Assembly: GCF_001015195.1 (NCBI RefSeq)
Contig: NZ_LDES01000037.1
Span: 1-64,000 of the forward strand
Length of the DNA: 64,000 nt
Reading direction: 5' to 3'
Origin: Sphingomonas sp. Y57
Lineage (GTDB): Bacteria > Pseudomonadota > Alphaproteobacteria > Sphingomonadales > Sphingomonadaceae
Positions 53,976-61,754 of the stretch are shown here, in pieces (position 1 is the stretch's first letter; each line of letters starts with the position of its first letter). The translations under genes and the position numbers were made by a program. The notes under the pieces are model-generated. The model searched no databases and was not told the DNA's origin. It saw only the letters and a list, made by a program, of their open reading frames with translations.

Positions 53976-55133
53976 ATGGACGCGAACCAAGTGAAGCCTG
54001 AACCGAGCGACCGCACGGCCACACTGGAGACGCTGCTATCGGCGGTTCGCGCACGTCGCGACGAGTTCAACGCCAACCAGCAGATCAGCGCCGACGTCGT
54101 CGAGATGATGAAGGCGGCCGGCGTCTATCGCGCGATGGTCGCCAAGCGCTTCGGCGGCGACGAGAAGTCCCCCGCCGAGTTCCTGCGCCTGATCGAGACG
54201 ATCTCGCAGGCCGATGGCTCTGCCGGCTGGGTGGCCAGCTTCGGCTTCTCGGCGGTCTATCTGTCGGCGCTGCCGATCGAGACGCTCGAGGCCATGTACG
54301 CCAACGGCCCCGACGTGGTGTTCGCGGGCGGCATCTTCCCCCCGCAGAAAGCGGTGCCGGTGGACGGTGGACTCGAAGTCTCGGGCCGCTGGAGCTGGGG
54401 CAGCGGCTGCACCGGAGCGGAAGTCATCGGCGTAGGTATCAAGGTGGAGGGCGGCGGTCCCACCGGCGGCCTGCCGCTGATCGCGGTGACCCCGGCGAAG
54501 AATGTCCAGATCGTCCCCAACTGGGACGTCATCGGCATGCGCGGCACGGGCAGCCACGACATGGTCCTCGACAAGGTCGTCGTGCCCGAGGCCTGGACCT
54601 TCGTGCGCGGCGGCAAGTCGAGCCTCGATACGCCGCTCTATCGCTATCCGTCGATGCCCCTCGCCGCGCAGGTGCTGGCGGTGGTGGGCCTCGGCATCGC
54701 GCGCAGCGCGCTCGACCAGATGATCGCCCTCGCCGGCGGGCGGACCTCGATCACCGGCCAGCCGACCCTGGCCGACCGTCCCTATGTCCAGACCGACATC
54801 GCCAAGGCGGAGGCAGCGCTACGCTCGGCGCGCGCCTTCTTCTACGAGATCACCGAGGAAGCCTTCGCGACTCTGGTGGCCGGCGACGAACTGAGCATCG
54901 AGACCCGCGCCCTGCTTCGCCTCGCCTCGACCAATGCCGCGCGCGTCGGTGCCGACATCACGCTCGACATCTACCGCATGGCCGGCACGACCGGCGTCTT
55001 CGCCAATCACTGGATCGCGCATCTGATGCAGGATGCGCAGGTCATCCCGCAGCACGCCTTCCTCGCCGACACCACCTGGCAGAATGCGGGCAAGGTGCTG
55101 CTGGGCCTCGAATCCCCTCCCGGATATCCCTGA
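53976..55133 (+). CDS. iacA: Flavin-dependent monooxygenase of acyl-CoA dehydrogenase fold (IacA-like)
   Basis: 385 residues from ATG 53976 with AGGAG nine bases before. It is a group D flavoprotein of acyl-CoA dehydrogenase fold: ISADVVEMMKAAGVYRAMVAKRFGG, SQADGSAGWVASFGFSAVYL, GRWSWGSGCTGAEV, VIGMRGTGSHDMVLDKVVVPE, GTTGVFANHWIAHLMQDAQV. Such proteins hydroxylate aromatics with FADH2 or FMNH2 from a separate reductase. Gene order with iacB- and iacE-like genes points to IacA, the first enzyme of indole-3-acetate degradation. The reductase (iacG) is not within the window. Confidence 0.75.
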   Translation: MDANQVKPEPSDRTATLETLLSAVRARRDEFNANQQISADVVEMMKAAGVYRAMVAKRFGGDEKSPAEFLRLIETISQADGSAGWVASFGFSAVYLSALPIETLEAMYANGPDVVFAGGIFPPQKAVPVDGGLEVSGRWSWGSGCTGAEVIGVGIKVEGGGPTGGLPLIAVTPAKNVQIVPNWDVIGMRGTGSHDMVLDKVVVPEAWTFVRGGKSSLDTPLYRYPSMPLAAQVLAVVGLGIARSALDQMIALAGGRTSITGQPTLADRPYVQTDIAKAEAALRSARAFFYEITEEAFATLVAGDELSIETRALLRLASTNAARVGADITLDIYRMAGTTGVFANHWIAHLMQDAQVIPQHAFLADTTWQNAGKVLLGLESPPGYP

Positions 55134-55152
55134 ACTGGAAAGGACGACCCCC

Positions 55153-55512
55153 ATGACCACCGAGAAACAGCGTCTTCGCGTCCTCTTCTGCGGCGCCGTG
55201 CTGCAGAATTTCTTCGATCTTCCCGCCAGCGATATCGGCAAGGTGTGGGCGGCGACGGGCGAGATGCTGAAGGGCATCCGCGACCTGCCGGGCGTCGAGA
55301 TCCTCGGCACCATCGACGACGACCAGACGATGGTCGGCACCTCGCCGACGGGCTGGCCGTGGACCTTCTACATCCTCGCCGAGGTTCCCGATCGCGAAAC
55401 CGCCGTCGCGGCCTGCAACCTGTTCCGCACCATCGAGGTCGGCGAATACCGGCTGTGGAAATATATGCGGGTCGAGGCGCGGATCGGCCGTGAGCTGGTG
55501 ATCCCGGCATGA
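55153..55512 (+). CDS. iacB: IacB-like small protein
   Basis: 119 residues from ATG 55153, 19 bp after iacA, ending in a 4-bp overlap with the SDR gene. Features: QRLRVLFCGAVLQNFFDLP, DIGKVWAATGEMLKGIRDLPGVEILGTIDDDQTMVG, GWPWTFYILAEVPD, LWKYMRVEARIGRELV. A ferredoxin-like alpha-beta pattern can be guessed but no catalytic motif is evident. Position and size correspond to iacB of iac clusters, an essential gene of unclear role. The assignment depends on context more than motif. Confidence 0.62.
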   Translation: MTTEKQRLRVLFCGAVLQNFFDLPASDIGKVWAATGEMLKGIRDLPGVEILGTIDDDQTMVGTSPTGWPWTFYILAEVPDRETAVAACNLFRTIEVGEYRLWKYMRVEARIGRELVIPA

Positions 55513-56264
55513 CGCAGGGCAGCGGCGGCGACGTCGTCCTCGTCACCGGCGGCGCGAGCGGCCTGGGCGCCGCGATCGCGCGCGGGATGCACGAACGCGG
55601 CTTCCGCGTGGGCATCGGCGATCTCGACGACGCCGCCGCGGCGGCGCTGGCGGCTGAGCTCGACCCGAGCGGGGCGACCGCCGTCGGCATCGCCCTCGAC
55701 GTTCGCGAGCAAGCTTCGTTCGAGGCGTCGCGCGACACGCTGGTGGCGCGCTGGGGATCGGTCGAAGGACTGGTCAACAACGCCGCCGCCACCGCCGCTA
55801 GGCCGGTGCTCGACATCACCCCCGACGAGTTCGATGCGGTGATGGCGGTCAACGCGCGCGGCACTTTCGTCGGATCGCAGGTGTTCGGCCGGGTGTTTAA
55901 GGCGCAGGGCTATGGCCGCATCGTCAACCTCGCCTCCCTCGCCGGGCAGAATGGCGGGACGGCGACGGGCGCGCATTATGCCGCGTCCAAGGGCGCGATC
56001 CTGACGCTCACCAAGGTGTTCGCGCGTGACCTCGCCGCCTTCGGCGTCACCGCCAACGCGATCGCGCCGGGGCCACTCGATTCGCCGATGGTCCACCGCA
56101 CCATCTCCGAGGAGGCCATGCCGCGCTTCCTGGAGAATATCCCGGTACGCCAACTCGGCACGCCGGCCTTTATCGCCGACATCGCCGCGCGCCTGTGCGC
56201 CCGCGACGCCGGCTTCGTGACCGGGGCCACATGGGACATCAATGGCGGCCTCTTCATGCGCTGA
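55509..56264 (+). CDS. iacE: SDR-family oxidoreductase (IacE-like)
   Basis: 251 residues. Classical SDR: VTGGASGLGAAIARGMHERGF (cofactor), GLVNNAAAT, active-site Ser in NLASLAGQNGG and HYAASKGAI with Tyr and Lys, then NAIAPGPLDSPM. GDLDD after beta-2 has an Asp, suggesting NAD(H). It overlaps the iacB stop as ATGA. In iac pathways IacE oxidises the hydroxylated indole-acetate made by IacA. A GC-rich hairpin follows its stop. Confidence 0.75.
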   Translation: MTQGSGGDVVLVTGGASGLGAAIARGMHERGFRVGIGDLDDAAAAALAAELDPSGATAVGIALDVREQASFEASRDTLVARWGSVEGLVNNAAATAARPVLDITPDEFDAVMAVNARGTFVGSQVFGRVFKAQGYGRIVNLASLAGQNGGTATGAHYAASKGAILTLTKVFARDLAAFGVTANAIAPGPLDSPMVHRTISEEAMPRFLENIPVRQLGTPAFIADIAARLCARDAGFVTGATWDINGGLFMR

Positions 56265-56268
56265 TCGG

Positions 56269-56289
56269 GGGCCGGCCGCTGGCCGGCCC
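56269..56289. terminator. Perfect GC hairpin after iacE
   Basis: GGGCCGGCC (56269-56277), loop GCT, GGCCGGCCC (56281-56289). A nine-pair stem starting five bases after the iacE stop, with no T run. It may attenuate read-through to the MarR gene or stabilise the 3' end. Confidence 0.5.
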
Positions 56290-56343
56290 GACTCTGCGAA
56301 AACGGGCTTGCGTGGCCGGCAAAAGGGGGAGAGAGCGACGAGC

Positions 56344-56817
56344 ATGACGGATAACGCCCTGCGCGACAGCCCTCCCCCCGATGCGACCGGGTTCGACCCG
56401 CATGACTGGCCGTTCTTCTGGATGACCCAGGCGGTCGGCCGCTACCTCCAGCGACTGGAGACGGCTCTGAAGCGGGTCGAGCTCGACGTGTCGCGCTGGC
56501 GCGTGCTGATGTGCCTTAAGGAAGGCCAGGCGACGAGCGTGAGCGAGATCGCCGAATTGGCGATCGTCAAGCTGCCGACCATGACCAAGATCGTGCAGCG
56601 GATGCAGACCGACGGTCTCGTCACCTGCGAGGCGCGAGCTTCGGACGGACGGGTGACCGAAGTGTCGCTGACCGACCGTGGTCTCGCCGCGCGGCAGGAG
56701 GCCTGGGCGATCGCCAACAAGCTCTACGTCCAGGCGTTTCGTACCATCGCGGATGACGATAAGCAGCGCCTCAACCGGCTGGTCGAGTCGATCTTCAACA
56801 ATCTTAGCGAGTGGTAA
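56344..56817 (+). CDS. MarR-family regulator (IacR-like, copy 1)
   Basis: 157 residues. The winged-helix domain has HDWPFFWMTQAVGRYLQRLETALK, LDVSRWRVLMCLKEGQATSVSEIAELAIVKLPTMTKIVQRMQTDGLV, and the wing DGRVTEVSLTDRG. The W-P-F-x-W opening and the K-L-x-T-M-T-K recognition helix are shared with the second MarR protein at 61204 and recall IacR, the auxin-responsive repressor of iac genes. It follows iacE by 79 bp. Its stop is only 15 bp from the converging hydratase stop. Which of the two paralogues binds which palindrome cannot be read here. Confidence 0.85.
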   Translation: MTDNALRDSPPPDATGFDPHDWPFFWMTQAVGRYLQRLETALKRVELDVSRWRVLMCLKEGQATSVSEIAELAIVKLPTMTKIVQRMQTDGLVTCEARASDGRVTEVSLTDRGLAARQEAWAIANKLYVQAFRTIADDDKQRLNRLVESIFNNLSEW

Positions 56818-56832
56818 TCGATCCCCGAGGCG

Positions 56833-57624
56833 TCAGCCCTGGGGTACCGCCTTGACCACAATGCAGTGGATCGCGCCGAATTCGCCGAAATCGGCGGTGC
56901 AGCGCTGCCCGATCCGGACGACATGGACGCCGGTGATCGCGCCGGTAGAGATCAGGTCGCCCTTGCGGATCGGCCGGCCCATCCGTGCCGTGCGGCCGAG
57001 AGCGAAGGCGAAGGCCGCGATCGGGGTCCCGGGGACCGCGCTGGCCGGCGCCTGCCCTGCCACCGCATCGTCGATCGTCGTGGTGCAGCGGATCGCATCG
57101 AACGACAATCCGCGCCAATTCCCGATCTCGGAACCGAGCAGCAGGCCGTTATTGCCGCCGAAGCTGGCGATCGTCGTCAGTGGGCCCAAGTCGTTGGCCG
57201 CGGCGAACGGACCGCCCGCCACTTCGACCGCGATGTGCATGGCGCCGGCCAGGTCGGCCGCTTCGTCGACGGTCCAGTCGGTCTTGCCGGCGGGGGCATC
57301 GGCCGAGGCGACGATCACGATCTCCGCCTCGAACGCAGAGAAGCCATTCTCGATCGCGGTGAAGTCGTTCATGGCGTCCGACGCCCGGACGGTGCCGGCA
57401 AAAATCGGGCCGGTGAACCGGTCCTCGCCAAGCGCTTCGGCCAGCGGAGGAGCGATCCGGCCGACCTTCCAGCCGACGATCGGATCGGTCCATTGCCCGA
57501 TCTCGGCCGCCTGCACGGCATAGGCCTGATCCAGATCGGCGGGCAACGCGCCCGGATATTCGGGAAAACCGCTGGCAGCCCTGCGGGCCTCGACGAAACG
57601 CGCCGCCTGTCGTTCGATGCTCAT
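56833..57624 (-). CDS. 2-keto-4-pentenoate hydratase-like protein (fumarylacetoacetase superfamily)
   Basis: 263 residues from ATG 57624. MhpD-like landmarks: YAVQAAEIGQ, IVGWKVGRI, FTGPIFAGTV, FSAFEAEIVIV with the metal-binding Glu, AMHIAVEVAGG and KGDLISTGAITGVHVVRIGQ. Enzymes of this kind hydrate 2-hydroxypentadienoates after meta-cleavage of catechols. It ends a minus-strand run iacH-iacI-iacC-iacD and is not part of the iac set as I know it, so it may process a ring-cleavage product of the catechol made by that pathway. Gap to the small-subunit gene is 56 bp. Confidence 0.82.
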   Translation of the reverse strand: MSIERQAARFVEARRAASGFPEYPGALPADLDQAYAVQAAEIGQWTDPIVGWKVGRIAPPLAEALGEDRFTGPIFAGTVRASDAMNDFTAIENGFSAFEAEIVIVASADAPAGKTDWTVDEAADLAGAMHIAVEVAGGPFAAANDLGPLTTIASFGGNNGLLLGSEIGNWRGLSFDAIRCTTTIDDAVAGQAPASAVPGTPIAAFAFALGRTARMGRPIRKGDLISTGAITGVHVVRIGQRCTADFGEFGAIHCIVVKAVPQG

Positions 57625-57680
57625 CGATCTCGCCTGAATGGTGAGACGCTTCGGACCGACCGGCCCGAAGCGTTCAAGGA

Positions 57681-58196
57681 TTAGAGAAGATAGCCGATAC
57701 CATGCTGGTAATCGTCGCAATTTACCAGCGTCACGATCTTCCGGTCGAGCTTCAGTCCATCGGCGGTCGAGACGATGCGATAGACGACGTCGGCCGCCAT
57801 GGTGCGCATCCGCTCATATTTATACTCGACCATGATCATCGCCGCGCGCAGCGTGATCGCGCCGTCCTCGACCGCGACCGGCACGAAGCGCGAGACGGTG
57901 CGGACGGTGCGGGCCGGCGGCGCCGACGACATCGAGAAGCCCGACAGCAGCCGCTTGACGCGCGCCTGACGCATCTCCGCATCGTCGTTGACGATGTTGA
58001 GGCGGTCGTCATAGTCGCTGATGTCGCGCTCGGTCGGGACGATGTAGCGGCCGTTCTCGGTCCAGAGCGGTAGCCACGCCTTGTAATCGAGCCGGTCGAG
58101 CATGTCGGCCTCGGCCCAGACGAACTGGATCGCGTCCTGCAGCGACGGCGCCGCCGCGGCATCGGAACGGCTCAGGGATTCAGCGATCGTGCTCAC
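57681..58196 (-). CDS. iacD: Aromatic-ring-hydroxylating dioxygenase, beta subunit (IacD-like)
   Basis: 171 residues from GTG 58196, which overlaps the alpha-subunit stop (GTGA). NTF2-like fold typical of Rieske oxygenase small subunits: AIQFVWAEADMLDRLDYKAWLPLWTENGRYIVP, then SSAPPARTVRTVSRFVPVAVE and LDRKIVTLVNCDD. It has no metal site and stabilises the alpha subunit in the alpha3beta3 enzyme. Position corresponds to iacD. Confidence 0.82.
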   Translation of the reverse strand: MSTIAESLSRSDAAAAPSLQDAIQFVWAEADMLDRLDYKAWLPLWTENGRYIVPTERDISDYDDRLNIVNDDAEMRQARVKRLLSGFSMSSAPPARTVRTVSRFVPVAVEDGAITLRAAMIMVEYKYERMRTMAADVVYRIVSTADGLKLDRKIVTLVNCDDYQHGIGYLL

Positions 58197-59446
58197 GCGG
58201 TCATCATCCTTTTCCACATCTGATAGGCGGCACGCATGCCGGTCTCGGCGCTGACGTCGCCGGCATTATGCCCCGGCGCGGCGACGCCCTCGGGCGCGTC
58301 GACGCCACGGTTGATCATGATCCAGACGTCGTCGCCCGCGCGCGCACCGCGCTGGACGCGTTCCCAGCCCTCGGCATCGTCGGGGGTGCCGAAGCCCATC
58401 GGGCCCTGGAAATGCTCGTGCAGGCGCAGCCGCATGCGGTTCGCCGCGTCCGGGCCGCCGTCCATGCCGATCGCAACGTGCATGATCTCGGTCTCGTTGA
58501 CCTCGATCGGGCGCAGCACGCGGAAGAACGCCATCGAGCAGGCGACGTTGGGGAACAGGTTCAGGTTGAAGCCCGAGCCGCCGACGGCACGGACGACACG
58601 GCGCACCTGATCGTCGGGCATGCCCTCGGCCGCCAGCTCCTTGGCCAGCTCCTCGAAGCGCTGCGGGATCGGCGCGTCGAGATTCTCCTCGAGGTCGATC
58701 AGATCGGGGATCATGACCATCACGCTGTGACCGTTGCCGAGATCCTCGACCCAGCCGCCATGCGCCAGCACCTGGAAGACGTTTTCCGCCTCCGGGTCGA
58801 GCGAATCGAGGAAGGTCTTGTGGACGATCGGGAAATGGTAGGCGTCGGTGGTATTCTCCAGCTGGATCTTCCAGTTGCCGGGAAAGCGGAAGCGATGCTC
58901 GCCGAGGGTCTTCACGCCATATCCGCCACCCTGCTTCATGAACAGGTCGATCCATTTCTTCGCCGGGCCGAGGAACTCGACCAGCGGCTGGATGTCATCC
59001 TTGAAAGTCGCGAAGATCATCCCGTTATATTCTTCGGTGCGCAGCGACACGAGGCTGTAGTCGGCGGTATCGAGACCTTCGCCATAGCCGTTGATGTGCG
59101 GCACCTTGCGGAGCGTACCGTCGACGTCGTAGCTCCAGCCATGATAGGGGCAGACGAAGACGCTGGCCTTGCCCTTGCGCTTCTCGCACACGCTCGCGGC
59201 GCGGTGGCGGCAGCGATTGAGCAGGGTGTGGATCTTGCCCTGCTTGTCGCGCGTCACGATCACCGGCTCACGGCCGACCCAAGATGTCTTGAAGGTGTTG
59301 CCGGCAGGCACGTCGCTGGCGTGCGCCACCCACACCCAGGTGTTCTTGAAGATCCGCTCCATCTCCTCTTCGAAGATGGCCTCGTCTGTGTACATCGGCG
59401 TCAGGACACGATCGTCCCGCACCAGGGTGGCGAAGTCTGTGCTCAT
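58193..59446 (-). CDS. iacC: Rieske aromatic-ring-hydroxylating dioxygenase, alpha subunit (IacC-like)
   Basis: 417 residues. The Rieske [2Fe-2S] centre uses Cys79, His81, Cys99 and His102 (CRHRAASVC ... CPYHGW). The catalytic iron has His204 and His209 in ENTTDAYHFPIVH, with an Asp further on near 360. In iac-type pathways it dioxygenates the 2-oxo-indole-acetate intermediate. It would need a reductase or ferredoxin (iacF), absent from this window. It overlaps the SnoaL-like gene by 4 bp upstream and the beta-subunit gene by 4 bp downstream. Confidence 0.85.
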   Translation of the reverse strand: MSTDFATLVRDDRVLTPMYTDEAIFEEEMERIFKNTWVWVAHASDVPAGNTFKTSWVGREPVIVTRDKQGKIHTLLNRCRHRAASVCEKRKGKASVFVCPYHGWSYDVDGTLRKVPHINGYGEGLDTADYSLVSLRTEEYNGMIFATFKDDIQPLVEFLGPAKKWIDLFMKQGGGYGVKTLGEHRFRFPGNWKIQLENTTDAYHFPIVHKTFLDSLDPEAENVFQVLAHGGWVEDLGNGHSVMVMIPDLIDLEENLDAPIPQRFEELAKELAAEGMPDDQVRRVVRAVGGSGFNLNLFPNVACSMAFFRVLRPIEVNETEIMHVAIGMDGGPDAANRMRLRLHEHFQGPMGFGTPDDAEGWERVQRGARAGDDVWIMINRGVDAPEGVAAPGHNAGDVSAETGMRAAYQMWKRMMTA

Positions 59447-59982
59447 GATGGCTCCTTTGACGCAACGTCAGGGACGGAGATGGGTGCGGCGTCGGACCAA
59501 TGGTCGACGTCGCGGGCGAAGAGGTTCTCGGTTATGAAGTGGGATATCCGCCACGCGCCGTCCTCGACGGTGCAGCGGATGGTCAGTGCGGCCGAACGCA
59601 GGTCCGACCGTCCGTCGCGATAGGTGGAAGTCTGCAGCATCGACCACTGGCCGACCGCAGATTCCGCTCCCTCGATCGTGATCGTCTCGGTGGACAGGAA
59701 ATGCGCGTTCATCGCGAAATGGGCGACCGGCACGGCATAGCTGCCGAGCATCGCCACGATCGCGTCACGGCCTTCGTGCCGGCCGAATGCCTTGCGGTAG
59801 CGGCCGCGCCCCTCCCACAAGGCGTCGCGAGTGAAGCACAGCCCGAGCTCATCGAGCGGGGTTTCCGGACCCAGCGTGTCGCACAGCCGGAAATAGCGCA
59901 TCACGACGGCGCGCACCGCCCGCTCGGCGCGGAGGTCCGCCAGCTCGGCGCGAAGCGCGGCGATATCCTGTTCGAGCGTCAT
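59443..59982 (-). CDS. iacI: SnoaL-like / NTF2-family protein (IacI-like)
   Basis: 179 residues. An N-terminal coiled helix (EQDIAALRAELADLRAERAVRAVVMRYFRLCDTLG) leads into the SnoaL_4-type domain: EGRGRYRKAFGRHEGRDAIVAML, VAHFAMNAHFLSTETI, AVGQWSMLQTSTYRDG, and a C-terminal AWRISHFITENLFARD. The iac clusters carry a hypothetical gene iacI in this place, and the fold would suit an isomerase or hydratase step on the oxygenated indole. It overlaps both neighbours by 4 bp, so it is coupled in the iacH-I-C-D run. Confidence 0.7.
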   Translation of the reverse strand: MTLEQDIAALRAELADLRAERAVRAVVMRYFRLCDTLGPETPLDELGLCFTRDALWEGRGRYRKAFGRHEGRDAIVAMLGSYAVPVAHFAMNAHFLSTETITIEGAESAVGQWSMLQTSTYRDGRSDLRSAALTIRCTVEDGAWRISHFITENLFARDVDHWSDAAPISVPDVASKEPS

Positions 59983-61091
59983 GCCGCGAGGCCTTGCTCG
60001 ATCCGCGCGCCGACCGCGCAGAGCGTCTCGTCGTCGTTGCGGCCGCCGACGAGCTGGATCGCGATCGGCCGACCGGCGAGCGGGATGGCGAGCGCCGGAT
60101 GACCCGATACGTTGAACGGCCGGATCAGCGAGGTCAGGCGCAGCATCCGTGCCGCATCGCCGAGGTCGTCGAGCGCGGGCGGCAGAGCCGGCAACGCCGG
60201 CAGCGCGAGGGCGTCGACCCCGGCCAGCGCCTGATCGACCGCCGCAACGAAGCGGGTGCGAACTTTCTCGGCCTCGGCAAGCTGGCCGGGCGTTACCTTG
60301 CTCGCGCCGAGCAGCCTGGCACGGACATCGGCGCCGATCCGGGGATCCTCGACGAGGTCGCCGAACGTCGACCAGGCCTCGGCCGCCATGATGGTGATGC
60401 CCGCCTCGAACGCCTGGTCAAGGCCTGGCAGGTCGACGGGAACGACCTCCGCTCCGCTGCGCCGCAGCTCGGCGAGGACAGCCTCGGCGATCTCGCTGTC
60501 GGCCGAGCTTTCGACCCAGCCGATCCGCGCCGACGCCGGACGGCCCGCTGGGACAAAGGTAGGGTCGATCAACGTCATCGCCGTCTCGATCCCGGCCACA
60601 TTGCGGGCGAATGGGCCGACGCAATCGAGGCTCGAATCGGCCGGAATGCAGCCCTCGCGGCTGACGCGGCCGAAGCTGGGCTTGAGGCCGAACACGCCGC
60701 AGCAGGTAGCGGGCATGCGGATCGAACCGCCTGTGTCAGTACCGATCGCGATCTCGGCCAGCCCCGCGGCGACCGCCGCCGCCGATCCACTCGACGAACC
60801 GCCGGGGATCAGCGTGGGAAAATTGGGGTTCACCGGGGTGCCGAGCCAGCGGTTCACGCCGGTCACGCCATAGGCGAACTCGTGCATGTTGGTCTTGCCG
60901 ACAATGCGCGCGCCGCCCGCGATCAGAGCGGCCACGACGGCCGCATGCGCGGCTGCCGGTGGCGCTTGGGACAGCGCCTCGCTACCCACGCTGGTGCGCT
61001 TGCCGGCGATGTCGATGCAGTCCTTGACCGCCACCGTCGGACCGGTGCCACCTAGCTCGAATCGTTCAACGAAGATGTTGTCCGACGTCAC
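59979..61091 (-). CDS. iacH: Amidase-signature family protein (IacH-like)
   Basis: 370 residues from a GTG at 61091 with GAGGGG six bases ahead. An ATG at 61127 is in frame, but using it would place the TTGAATATTCAA palindrome (61107-61118) inside the coding region. Motifs: VKDCIDIAGKRTSVGSEALS (Lys), IPGGSSSGSAAAVAAG and GTDTGGSIRMPATCCGVFGLKPS (both Ser). The opening VTSDNIFVERFELGGTG is like IacH-type amidases. In iac pathways it may open the oxindole ring or hydrolyse an amide intermediate. First gene of the minus-strand iacH-I-C-D-hydratase run. Confidence 0.8.
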   Translation of the reverse strand: MTSDNIFVERFELGGTGPTVAVKDCIDIAGKRTSVGSEALSQAPPAAAHAAVVAALIAGGARIVGKTNMHEFAYGVTGVNRWLGTPVNPNFPTLIPGGSSSGSAAAVAAGLAEIAIGTDTGGSIRMPATCCGVFGLKPSFGRVSREGCIPADSSLDCVGPFARNVAGIETAMTLIDPTFVPAGRPASARIGWVESSADSEIAEAVLAELRRSGAEVVPVDLPGLDQAFEAGITIMAAEAWSTFGDLVEDPRIGADVRARLLGASKVTPGQLAEAEKVRTRFVAAVDQALAGVDALALPALPALPPALDDLGDAARMLRLTSLIRPFNVSGHPALAIPLAGRPIAIQLVGGRNDDETLCAVGARIEQGLAA

Positions 61092-61106
61092 CCTCAGCCC
61101 CTCAAC

Positions 61107-61118
61107 TTGAATATTCAA
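61107..61118. promoter_or_regulatory. Palindrome TTGAATATTCAA, copy 1 (candidate MarR operator)
   Basis: Perfect 12-bp palindrome, 15 bp upstream of the iacH GTG start. An identical copy lies 32 bp away centre to centre (three helical turns). MarR dimers bind such palindromes, and this location would block iacH transcription. Confidence 0.7.
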
Positions 61119-61138
61119 CCTATCCATAGCATGTCGAG

Positions 61139-61150
61139 TTGAATATTCAA
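61139..61150. promoter_or_regulatory. Palindrome TTGAATATTCAA, copy 2 (candidate MarR operator)
   Basis: Second perfect copy, 53 bp before the MarR gene at 61204. With copy 1 it fills the divergent iacH/MarR promoter region, the classical arrangement of a MarR autorepressor controlling its neighbour. Confidence 0.7.
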
Positions 61151-61203
61151 CCAGATTGTCGCCGCAGCCCCGGGCGAGTAGAGATAGGGCGAACGGAGAA
61201 GCG

Positions 61204-61681
61204 AATGACCGCGAAGCACGATAAGAAGGCCCCGGTCCGCGACGAGCGGTTCAACTACCGCAGCTGGCCCTTCTACTGGATCGCCAGGGCAAGCGGGCGC
61301 TATCGCGGCCGGATGGAAGAGATGCTGCGCGGTACCGCGCTCGACATGCCGCGGTGGCGGGTGCTGATGACACTCCACCAGGACAGGGTCGCGAGCGTCA
61401 GCGAGATCGCCGCGCATTCGAGCGAGAAACTGCCGACGATGACGCGGATCATCCAGCGGATGGAAGCCGACGGCCTCGTCCGCCGTCGCCCTCGCCCCGG
61501 CCGCGAGCATGTCATGGAGGTCGTGCTGACCGACGCGGGCGAACTCGCCGGCAACGAAGCCTGGGCCCGCGCCGATTCGATCTACGACCGGGCCTTCGCC
61601 GGGATGACCGACGCCGATCTGGAGCAGCTCACCGGCCTGCTCCAGCGGGTCGCGGAGAATCTGAAGGCGTCAGGGGAGTAA
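61204..61681 (+). CDS. iacR: MarR-family regulator (IacR-like, copy 2)
   Basis: 158 residues. Winged helix: YRSWPFYWIARASGRYRGRMEEMLRG, LDMPRWRVLMTLHQDRVASVSEIAAHSSEKLPTMTRIIQRMEADGLV, wing EHVMEVVLTDAG. It is divergent from iacH with two identical palindromes between them, so it probably represses iacH-I-C-D and itself, releasing DNA on binding an indole or phenyl-acetate-type ligand. Compared with copy 1 (56344) the recognition helix KLPTMTRIIQRM is nearly the same, so both may bind similar sites. Followed by a strong hairpin terminator. Confidence 0.85.
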
Positions 61682-61702
61682 CGCCCACCGCCCAAAACGA
61701 AA

Positions 61703-61733
61703 CCGCCATGCTGAAACGAGTTCAGCATGGCGG
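61703..61733. terminator. Bidirectional hairpin terminator
   Basis: CCGCCATGCTGAA (61703-61715), loop ACGAG, TTCAGCATGGCGG (61721-61733). A perfect 13-pair stem between the converging MarR (stop 61681) and paaZ (stop 61755) genes. On the minus strand it is followed by a T-rich run (TTTCGTTTT), so it fits an intrinsic terminator for paaZ transcripts. Confidence 0.85.
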
Positions 61734-61754
61734 CATTCAACCTATTGAAATATC

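Noticed and set aside
61092-61127. ATG 61127 as iacH start
   Set aside because: It would put a perfect operator-like palindrome inside the gene; GTG 61091 has a better ribosome site.
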